Assembly: GCA_947581855.1 (NCBI GenBank)
Contig: CANPVZ010000005.1
Location: 1-64,000 of the forward strand
Direction: 5' to 3'
Length of the DNA: 64,000 nt
Source of the DNA: an uncultured Phocaeicola sp.
Lineage (GTDB): Bacteria > Bacteroidota > Bacteroidia > Bacteroidales > Bacteroidaceae
Every line of letters starts with the position of its first letter. The first letter of the stretch is position 1. This document shows, piece after piece, positions 54,508-61,463 of this stretch. The notes beneath the pieces were generated by a model. That model was not told the origin of the DNA. It saw only the letters and a program-made list of their open reading frames with translations, and searched no databases. A program made the position numbers and the translations under genes.

Positions 54508-55539
54508 TTAAAGTTTCAAATCGTTTTGGAAGAAGCTCTCCAGTTTGTCGAAAGGAATCAGACCTATTCGGTCATAAAGGTCCACATGACCGGCTCCGGG
54601 CACAATGTAAAGCTCTTTAGGCTCGGCAGCACGGCGATAGGCATCCTCGCTGAACTCCCGGGAATGGGCATCCTCGCCGGTGATGAAGAGCAAAGGCCGT
54701 GGCGAAATACTTTCGATATCGTTGAAAGGATAGAAGTTCATAAACTTCACATTACTCGTCAGCGTCGGATGCGTCGTAGTGAGTGGATCGACTCCCTCCG
54801 GGGTTACCTCGCCACGTGGAGTGCGGTAGAATTCATAAAACTCCCGTTCTATGGGGTTTGATTGTTCGTTGATTTCGTGAGGAGTACCGCTTGTATATCG
54901 GGTTTCGCCGCCCTCAAACTCCACGTAACGCTGCTGGGCGGCTTCTGCCTGGATCTGCTTCCGCTGTTCAAGGGATAGCACCCGCTTCAGCCCGTTGCGG
55001 CTGGCAGTGCCCATGTCATACATGCTTATCGTAGCAATGGCTTTCAGCCGCGGGTCGATTTTGGCCGCACTGATAGCGAAACTACCGCTACCACAGATAC
55101 CGATAGCACCGATACGCTCCCGATTCACAAATGGACGGGTGCCGAGATAATCCACTGCGGCGCTGAATGCTTCCGAATACAAGTCGGGCGATACCGCATT
55201 GCGGGGTTGACCTTCGCTGCCTCCCCAAAAAGGCAGGTCTATGGCAAGCGTAACAAACCCGCGCTCCGCCATCTTCGTGGCATAGAGGTTGGCACTCTGT
55301 TCTTTGACCGCACCCATCGGATGACCCACTACGATGGCGGCATACTGTTCGCCTTCTTTCCTCGACTTAGGCAAAAACAGATTGCCTGCCACTTTCATCT
55401 TATACTGATTGTCGAATGCTACTTTTTCGACGCGGACCGCATCACTCTTATAAAAATTATCTGCGTCTGTTTGGGCCTGAGCAATCTTCGTACTGAACAT
55501 TACACCGGCGGCCACTGCTAAAATTAAAATCTTTCTCAT
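54508..55539 (-). CDS. Exported alpha/beta hydrolase (dienelactone hydrolase-like)
   Basis: A 343-residue secreted hydrolase with signal MRKILILAVAAGVMFSTKIAQAQ. The nucleophile elbow reads GICGSGSF near 149-156, so the nucleophile would be Cys, as in dienelactone hydrolases, rather than Ser. Asp of LLFITGEDAHS near 287 and His of GAGHVDLYD near 318 complete the triad. The substrate is unknown; an ester or thioester is likely. It is the gene after the MATE pump in the minus-strand train, 107 bases downstream of it. Confidence 0.83.
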   Translation of the reverse strand: MRKILILAVAAGVMFSTKIAQAQTDADNFYKSDAVRVEKVAFDNQYKMKVAGNLFLPKSRKEGEQYAAIVVGHPMGAVKEQSANLYATKMAERGFVTLAIDLPFWGGSEGQPRNAVSPDLYSEAFSAAVDYLGTRPFVNRERIGAIGICGSGSFAISAAKIDPRLKAIATISMYDMGTASRNGLKRVLSLEQRKQIQAEAAQQRYVEFEGGETRYTSGTPHEINEQSNPIEREFYEFYRTPRGEVTPEGVDPLTTTHPTLTSNVKFMNFYPFNDIESISPRPLLFITGEDAHSREFSEDAYRRAAEPKELYIVPGAGHVDLYDRIGLIPFDKLESFFQNDLKL

Positions 55540-55646
55540 ATTCTTTCACTTTTAAATCAATATCAGTTTGTACAACACAAAAGTACAGCATCTTATATAT
55601 TCCTTATGTAGATGGATTACGGACATTATGACCCTAATTACAGAAA

Positions 55647-57080
55647 TTAAATCACTTTTATCCATTTGCCCCTTTTGAGGCGGAAGAGGAAAATGGCCCC
55701 GCGGAAACAAAGTTCAATACACATGGCCACCCATACGCCCTGCAATCCCATCGACGGGGCCAGTACGGCTGCAAGGGTGAGACGCACTGCCCATATACTG
55801 AAAAGATTCATCACGCTGGGAATTAGTGTGTCACCGGCACCCACAAACACACCATAAGCCACGATAGAAGCGGCAAACATTGGTTCCGCGAAGGCTTCTG
55901 TGCGCAGAGCCATTACGCCCAGCGCCTGCACCTCGACGACCGGCGTCATTAATCCCATCATCAACGGAGCAGCTACGTACATCACGGCTCCCATCATCCC
56001 CATGACAGCCATGCCCAATGTGACAGTGATCCGTGCAAACCGGAGGGTCAGTTCACGTCGTCCAGCCCCAAGGCTTTGACCTACCAGAGTGGTGGCTGCA
56101 TCGGCAATGCCGTATCCAGGCATGTAACAAAGACTCTCGGCAGTAATGGCGAACGAATTGGCGGCGATGGCAAAGGTACCGAGCGGTGCCACAATAACCG
56201 TGGTGAGAATCTGTGCACCACATAATATAATGTGTTCGCATCCCATTGGCAGACCGATACGGACGGCTTTCCGCAGGCAATTGGCCCGGGGAAGAAAACT
56301 CCCGCACTCCCCGCTCAGCCGTAGTTCGGATGAACGTGTCCAAAGAAACCACATCATCCATACGGCAATGACTACCTCTGCCAAGGCGGTACCCAATGCA
56401 GCCCCCGTCACACCCAACCCTGCTCCGGGAATAGTCAGCCCGACACCAAAAAGAGTTACTTCCCGCGACGGGAAAATAAGCAACAGATTGAACACTACAT
56501 CCAGCCCGCACATCAAAGCGTTGAGCACACTCGGAACCACCATATTACCACTGCATCGCAGCATACCACCCGCCAGAAAATTAAGTTGAAGGGCCGGCAG
56601 AGATAAACAGAATATCAGAAAATAACGTGAAGCATCCGGACGAATAACATCCCCTCCGCCCAACCATCCCGGCAATGCACCGCTGATAGCGCTCCCAATG
56701 CTGAGCAGTAAGAAACTGAAAAGCAATGTCGCCACGATGGATTGTCGCAACACCATCCGGGCTTCCCGGTTCTCTCTCGCACCGATGCGGTGAGCCACCT
56801 GTACCGAAAAACCGGTGGCGGCAGCCGTACACAATCCCCAGAACAACCAAGTTGATGTGGATACCAGTCCGATGGAAGCGGAAGCCTCCGCTCCGAGCCG
56901 TCCCACCATCGAAGCGTCGATATATTGCATGATAATGGAGGAGATTTGTGCCATGACGGCAGGTGCACTCAACTGTACTGTCAGACGCAATTGCTGTCTG
57001 AGACTCATCGGTTGTCCGCTTCGGATGAGCGACAACAGGCTGTCTTTTTTCTTCTCCGCTATCATGCTCTTTCTACTCAT
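55647..57080 (-). CDS. MATE family efflux transporter
   Basis: A 477-residue multidrug/toxin extrusion protein with about 12 membrane segments in two six-helix halves; the first begins LRQQLRLTVQLSAPAVMAQISSIIMQYID (from about 27). MATE proteins export cationic drugs in exchange for Na+ or H+. The start overlaps the end of the DUF418 remnant by eight bases. Two short frames on the opposite strand are shadows. Unlike the RND system, no outer-membrane partner is encoded near it. Confidence 0.92.
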   Translation of the reverse strand: MSRKSMIAEKKKDSLLSLIRSGQPMSLRQQLRLTVQLSAPAVMAQISSIIMQYIDASMVGRLGAEASASIGLVSTSTWLFWGLCTAAATGFSVQVAHRIGARENREARMVLRQSIVATLLFSFLLLSIGSAISGALPGWLGGGDVIRPDASRYFLIFCLSLPALQLNFLAGGMLRCSGNMVVPSVLNALMCGLDVVFNLLLIFPSREVTLFGVGLTIPGAGLGVTGAALGTALAEVVIAVWMMWFLWTRSSELRLSGECGSFLPRANCLRKAVRIGLPMGCEHIILCGAQILTTVIVAPLGTFAIAANSFAITAESLCYMPGYGIADAATTLVGQSLGAGRRELTLRFARITVTLGMAVMGMMGAVMYVAAPLMMGLMTPVVEVQALGVMALRTEAFAEPMFAASIVAYGVFVGAGDTLIPSVMNLFSIWAVRLTLAAVLAPSMGLQGVWVAMCIELCFRGAIFLFRLKRGKWIKVI

Positions 57081-57222
57081 CCAATTCTATCCGGACGTCA
57101 AATTCTCCCCAGTTAGCTAGGCAAATGCCGAACAAAGCCAGTCCCCGCAAAGCGTCGAGGAGGATATAACGCTCTCCGTTACGGATGGGGGCAGTCGCAG
57201 AAATATGTTTTGTCTCTTTCAT
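57073..57222 (-). pseudogene. N-terminal remnant of a DUF418 (YeiB-like) membrane protein
   Basis: Only 49 codons remain. RNGERYILLDALRGLALFG and ICLANWGEF are the hallmark opening and first membrane segment of DUF418 proteins, normally about 380-400 residues. After NWGEF the frame continues FDVRIELDE and stops just before the MATE gene, so nearly the whole gene has been deleted. Its ATG overlaps the stop of the preceding small membrane-protein gene (TAATG), a coupling that must date from the intact gene. Confidence 0.75.
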
Positions 57223-57476
57223 TAGGCTACTATTTGAGGATGAAATTGCTGTCCGGCTCGTAATGCACGGATTCTCAATACGGCGAACACCAGACTTGCC
57301 ACTAGGAACACCAGTGCTCCGTTTATCAGCGTCAGGGCTAGAATAGAGTACCACATGACGTTCTTCTTCAATGCGCCAAGTTGTGTACCATAAGAGAGCT
57401 TCTCACGAACAGGCATGGAGGGCGCGAAAAGCAGTGTGGCAATAAATACCAGTGAAGAACAGTGTTCCATATTCAT
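57222..57476 (-). CDS. Small membrane protein
   Basis: An 84-residue protein with two hydrophobic segments: LVFIATLLFAPSM near 9-21, and VMWYSILALTLINGALVFLVASLVFAVLRI near 42-70. I do not recognise the family. The ATG at 57476 is preferred to a TTG-like extension. It is the first gene of the minus-strand train and was coupled to the now-truncated DUF418 gene. It may have lost its partner. Confidence 0.5.
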   Translation of the reverse strand: MNMEHCSSLVFIATLLFAPSMPVREKLSYGTQLGALKKNVMWYSILALTLINGALVFLVASLVFAVLRIRALRAGQQFHPQIVA

Positions 57477-57503
57477 TTTAATCCTTTTAATTTTCTGAGG
57501 CAA

Positions 57504-58015
57504 AGGTCCGAAGAATGGAGGAAAACCTTGGTAGACAAATTACAGACATCATAACCTCGATTACAGATATTACAAAATCAATCTTCATTTTATAATAAAG
57601 AAGAAGACACGATTGATATTACAAATGAATGGTTAACAAATCCCCCCCCTATCTTTTATAGGACATATATGATATTATCTTTTTAAATTACAAACCTATT
57701 TATTCAAGCACCAAACAGTGCCTTACAGATAAGGAAAAAATATCATTATTCTTTCATAATACACAAGAATCCAAGAACTTAAAAATAGGTTTTGACAGTT
57801 GTTCCGTATCTGGTATATGTGAACATATGAATCTTGGTATTGCTCTTTTCGATAAGCTATTCGGTAGGAATAAGCAAAAGAAAACTATCCGACTTTTTAG
57901 ACAGCCTTTTAAAGTTTAATGAAAAGAATATGCTCTAAAACATGCATTAAATATTCCGTTTTTCTCACCCGTTTTGTATTTCCATGTGTCTATTAAATAG
58001 ACCTTAAAGAATAAT
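57504..58015. other. Divergent intergenic region
   Basis: No recognised gene. A poly-C run (eight C) lies at about 57645-57652. A 30-codon frame at 57827-57919 begins MNLGIALFDKLFGRNKQKK, similar in style to the opening of soluble Bacteroides proteins (xxLFDKLFGK), and stops; it may be the stump of a lost gene. I do not support it as a CDS. Confidence 0.4.
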
Positions 58016-58573
58016 ATGGTGAAGCGTAGGGACTGCTATGTAAAAGATAGAAGTCTGAACATTGTCGTAGTAATGTTCTTGAGCATGGTACTGGCATCAG
58101 CCTTGATGTCTGAAGCTGGTTTGTTAAGTCGATTTTGCGGAATTGCCTGTTGTATGGTTTCACTTTTTATTCTACTTTACTTTTTTTCATCACATCTTTA
58201 TTCTATTTCCGTTCGGGTAACCGATTTGTGCTTTTTCCTCTTATGGGCATATATCGGTTTACGGACAAAAGGGCAAGACTTTTATTCCTATACTACCGCC
58301 CAATGGATATCTTGTCTGCTGATTTACCTGTGTTGCAGGAATGTGTCTTATAACTATGTGGATAATTCGGAAGTGCCCCCGTCTTTTATGTCAGACTTTG
58401 AGAAATACTATTGCGGCACTTGTGACACCTGGTATGATTGGGATGAGATATGCGACCATGAGAAAGTGATTGAGGGTGAAGTTACAAATGGCTATAACCA
58501 ATATCCATTTGATGATTCAAGGACTCCCTTACAGAATTTTTCCAATCTCCGGAACTTAACTAAAGATTGTTGA
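58016..58573 (+). CDS. Hypothetical membrane protein
   Basis: A 185-residue protein with about four hydrophobic segments in its first 110 residues (NIVVVMFLSMVLASALMS, FCGIACCMVSLFILLYFF, VTDLCFFLLWAYIGL, WISCLLIYLCC), then an acidic, cysteine-bearing soluble tail with CGTCDTWYDWDEIC near 132-145 (CxxC plus a further Cys). I do not recognise the family. Its stop is two bases before the start of the next gene, so they form a pair. The cysteine pattern in the tail could bind a metal. Confidence 0.55.
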   Translation: MVKRRDCYVKDRSLNIVVVMFLSMVLASALMSEAGLLSRFCGIACCMVSLFILLYFFSSHLYSISVRVTDLCFFLLWAYIGLRTKGQDFYSYTTAQWISCLLIYLCCRNVSYNYVDNSEVPPSFMSDFEKYYCGTCDTWYDWDEICDHEKVIEGEVTNGYNQYPFDDSRTPLQNFSNLRNLTKDC

Positions 58574-58575
58574 CT

Positions 58576-59136
58576 ATGAAAACATTATTATTATTTATCG
58601 GCGTAATAGGTTTCAGTGTTCATGTATCGGCACAATCCCCCTATTACAATCAGACCAAAACATTCCATGAAAAGGGATACAGTTATCAATGCGATTACGA
58701 TGGACAGTTTGCCAAACTTTATAATTTGGCGGACAATCAATTTATTTATGAAGACCAGAAGAACCGCTATACCGGAAAATATCTAACATCCGAAGAAGAG
58801 TGGGAGTTGGAATTTGAATCTGAAACTTGGACTCATCCCAAATGTTATGAAATTGTTAACAATGCTTTTTCCACAGTACAAAAAGCATCTATAAATGGAG
58901 TATCTATGTTTGTGAGCTTGTATATCAATTCGGATACGGGAAAGGTTATCGGAGTGGAGTTTGAATTTGACCGGGATTCTCCTTACATGCATATTCCCCT
59001 TTCGGTTTTTCGCCAAATAGAATTAGAGTTAAAGAGGCAAATTTGGTTTACGTTAACCGATGCGGGACGTAGGCTAAATTACATCTATCTGAATTGGGAG
59101 CAATATCCTGGTGAAGTTTCCAAGTATCAGAAATAG
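58576..59136 (+). CDS. Secreted hypothetical protein (DUF5043-like)
   Basis: A 186-residue protein with signal peptide MKTLLLFIGVIGFSVHVSAQ and a mature part beginning SPYYNQTKTFHEKGYSYQCD, a pattern I associate with the Bacteroides DUF5043 family, though not firmly. The rest looks like an alpha/beta fold of unknown function. It forms a two-gene unit with the membrane-protein gene before it. The ATG at 58576 is used because the signal begins there. Confidence 0.6.
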   Translation: MKTLLLFIGVIGFSVHVSAQSPYYNQTKTFHEKGYSYQCDYDGQFAKLYNLADNQFIYEDQKNRYTGKYLTSEEEWELEFESETWTHPKCYEIVNNAFSTVQKASINGVSMFVSLYINSDTGKVIGVEFEFDRDSPYMHIPLSVFRQIELELKRQIWFTLTDAGRRLNYIYLNWEQYPGEVSKYQK

Positions 59137-59160
59137 GTTATTAAGTAGAGGCTGTCAATG

Positions 59161-59207
59161 TGAAGTGACCCTAAAAGGTTTTTGTCTGACTTTTAGGGTT
59201 CACTTCA
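59161..59207. terminator. Bidirectional terminator hairpin
   Basis: TGAAGTGACCCTAAAA (59161-59176) pairs with TTTTAGGGTTCACTTCA (59191-59207), with one bulged T. It lies between two convergent genes and can serve both. The preceding GGCTGTCAATG recalls the ends of the dispersed repeat, so it may be a distant relative of it. Confidence 0.65.
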
Positions 59208-59233
59208 AAGTTTATTTATAGATTCTTTCTCGT

Positions 59234-60991
59234 TTATAGTTTCTGTAGAATATCTTCCGTAATCTGTTGTTTAGTCAGACGGTTGTTGCGGAGCAACTCT
59301 TCTATATCGAAGCGGTCGACAAATTCTTTCCGGGCTCCGTAGTTGAGCACTTTCATGTCCGAAGGCCCATAATAACGGGCAATCTTTTCCCCGAAGCCTC
59401 CATCCAGAACTCCGTCTTCCAAAGTGACTACCAATGAATGGTTCTCTTTTAGTTCCTCTAACAATTCATTGTCAAGCCCCGTAATGTAGCGCGGATTGAT
59501 AAGTGTAGCCTCTATCCCACTCTTTGTTTTAAACAGGTCGGCTACCTCTTCTCCTAATTGGAAGAAAGAACCCAAAGCCAGAATGGCTACCTTCTCTCCT
59601 TTTCGGACCACTTGATAATGATTCAACAGGCTGTAATCAGAGTCGGTCACTTCTCCTTTGGTTATGACACCGTTGGCCGGAACCCGAATGGCTACCGGAT
59701 GTTCGTTTTGCCGTAGACTCCATTCAAGCATAGCCATATATTCCTCTTTACAAGTAGGTGCCAGATAGACCATATTGGGAATGTTGCTCACTACTGGGAT
59801 ATCGAAAAAGCAGAGGTGTGTGACGTCATTCATAGATGACAGGGAACCCCAGAACACGAGTAGTACGGCTGGATTGTTGTTGATGCATAAATCCTGTGAA
59901 AGCTGATCGTAAGCGCGTTGGATAAAGGTACTGTAAACACCGTATACAGGCTTTCCTCCTGCTGCGGCTATACCGGAAGCTAGTGCCACGGCGTGCTCTT
60001 CGGCTATGCCAACATCCACAAATTGTTTTCCAGCTTCGGCCCGTTTCTCCGGAGTAAACCCCATAACGGTAGGTGTTCCCGAAGTGATACCCACTATGCG
60101 AGGATCCTCTTTCATTTTTTTCAGCAGATAGTCAGCTGTCAGTGTGGCATAATCTTCTTCTTCGCTGAAATCGGTCCATGTTTGGCCCGTTTCCACATTG
60201 AACGGTATGCAGTAATGGAATCCTTCTTTGTTTTGTTCGGCAAAGCGATATCCCTTGCCCTTTACCGTATTGATATGAACCACTACCGGATGGTTGCTGT
60301 CTTTAACCGCAGCGAAAGCCTCAATCAATTGTTCCACATTGTTACCGTCTTTTACATATCGGTAGTCGAGTCCCATTGCTTTAAAGAAGTTGCATCCGCA
60401 TTGGCCTTCGCTTTCGCGCAGAACCTGTAAATTACGGTATAATCCGCCGTGATTTTCGGCAATGGACATTTGGTTATCGTTGACCACAATAATCAGGTTA
60501 CTGTTCAGTTCGGCAGCATAGTCCAGTCCTTCAAATGCTTCACCTCCGCTAAGTGAGCCGTCCCCAATGACGGCGATGATATTTTCTTTGCCTCCTTTCA
60601 GATCACGGCCTTTTGCCAGTCCACCGGCCAGACTGACGGAGGTAGACGTATGTCCGATGACAAAAAAGTCATGCTCACTCTCTTGTGGTTCCGAATAACC
60701 GGATACCTCATCATATTGTTCCGGATTCAGGAAAGCCTCTTTTCTTCCGGTAAGTATTTTATGAACGTAGCTTTGGTGTGATACATCGTAGACTATTTTA
60801 TCCTGTGGGGAATTAAATACGTAATGAAGAGCGATGGTCGCTTCTACCATACCGAAGTTCGGACCGAAATGGCCTCCGTGTTCACTGAGTTTTTTTAAAA
60901 GAACTTGACGGATTTCTTCACTTAATACATGGAGTTCCTTCATAGACAGTTTCTTTATGTCAGAAGGTGAATGGATCGTTTCTATATACAT
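59234..60991 (-). CDS. DXS-like transketolase-family enzyme (short form)
   Basis: The 585-residue protein follows the 1-deoxy-D-xylulose-5-phosphate synthase plan but is shorter than the usual 620-640. ThDP binding is intact (IAVIGDGSLSGGEAFEGLDYA near 140-160, VNDNQMSIAENHGG), as is the catalytic Glu in DVGIAEEHAVALASG near 326. Two arginines that hold glyceraldehyde 3-phosphate phosphate in E. coli DXS are replaced: the IDRAG block reads VFWGSLSSMND (Arg to Trp), and YPRGN reads VPANG (Arg to Ala). The protein may therefore use another acceptor or have a regulatory role. It is monocistronic, with a good TTTG/TACCTTTG promoter. Confidence 0.8.
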   Translation of the reverse strand: MYIETIHSPSDIKKLSMKELHVLSEEIRQVLLKKLSEHGGHFGPNFGMVEATIALHYVFNSPQDKIVYDVSHQSYVHKILTGRKEAFLNPEQYDEVSGYSEPQESEHDFFVIGHTSTSVSLAGGLAKGRDLKGGKENIIAVIGDGSLSGGEAFEGLDYAAELNSNLIIVVNDNQMSIAENHGGLYRNLQVLRESEGQCGCNFFKAMGLDYRYVKDGNNVEQLIEAFAAVKDSNHPVVVHINTVKGKGYRFAEQNKEGFHYCIPFNVETGQTWTDFSEEEDYATLTADYLLKKMKEDPRIVGITSGTPTVMGFTPEKRAEAGKQFVDVGIAEEHAVALASGIAAAGGKPVYGVYSTFIQRAYDQLSQDLCINNNPAVLLVFWGSLSSMNDVTHLCFFDIPVVSNIPNMVYLAPTCKEEYMAMLEWSLRQNEHPVAIRVPANGVITKGEVTDSDYSLLNHYQVVRKGEKVAILALGSFFQLGEEVADLFKTKSGIEATLINPRYITGLDNELLEELKENHSLVVTLEDGVLDGGFGEKIARYYGPSDMKVLNYGARKEFVDRFDIEELLRNNRLTKQQITEDILQKL

Positions 60992-61044
60992 TTGTGATGA
61001 AATTAGTTTGATATAATGTTATACAATCTTTTTTGTTCTGTGCG

Positions 61045-61074
61045 CAAAGGTAGATTACTTTAGATGATACCAAA
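61045..61074 (-). promoter_or_regulatory. Promoter of the DXS-like gene
   Basis: On the minus strand TTTG (plus CAAA 61071-61074) and TACCTTTG (plus 61045-61052) are 18 bases apart, matching the Bacteroidetes consensus in both boxes and spacing. The -7 box is 54 bases from the start codon. Confidence 0.65.
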
Positions 61075-61225
61075 CTAAACGGATTACGGATTTTAGTACC
61101 CGAATTACAGGATTTCAGAACTATAGCCATTGTTTGTGCTATTTATTGCTTGAAACTTTTTCGTTCCAAAAAAAGTAATTAGAGCTTTATAATGCCTGAA
61201 AAAGGTTTCTAAAGTTTGCAAAGGG

Positions 61226-61410
61226 TTGTCCAAAAAGCCAGAAAGTTTATATTAAATCTTTCAATTTAGAATTGATACGGCTCGAGTATAGAAAAAAGCG
61301 CCACTTCACACCTAATTCTCATAAGTTAAAGTGACGCTCTTTATTTAATTAGTTACAGTCTGTAATCTCACTGTAATCTCAGCTAATTCAATTTTTACTT
61401 TTTAGATAGT
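61226..61410. repeat. MITE-like dispersed repeat, copy 2
   Basis: It is homologous over its full length to the element at 50778-50951: left end TTGTCCAAAAAG, GAAAGTTTA..TTAAA, GGCTC.AGTATAGAAAAA, the hairpin AGCGCCACTT/AAGTGACGCT, TTAGTTA, and right end CTTTTTAGATAG. By eye about three quarters of positions agree. The terminal repeats are less well kept here than in copy 1, and no target-site duplication is evident. It begins 54 bases past the stop of the PBP1A gene and, like copy 1, can form its terminator. Confidence 0.6.
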
Positions 61411-61463
61411 CCGTTGGGAATGCATTGAAACTAATTTCGATTTGTGTAATAAAGCCGATGTTT

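Noticed and set aside
57827..57919. 30-codon frame starting NLGIALFDKLFGRN
   Set aside because: It resembles the opening of some Bacteroides proteins but is too short to support; it may be a stump of a lost gene.
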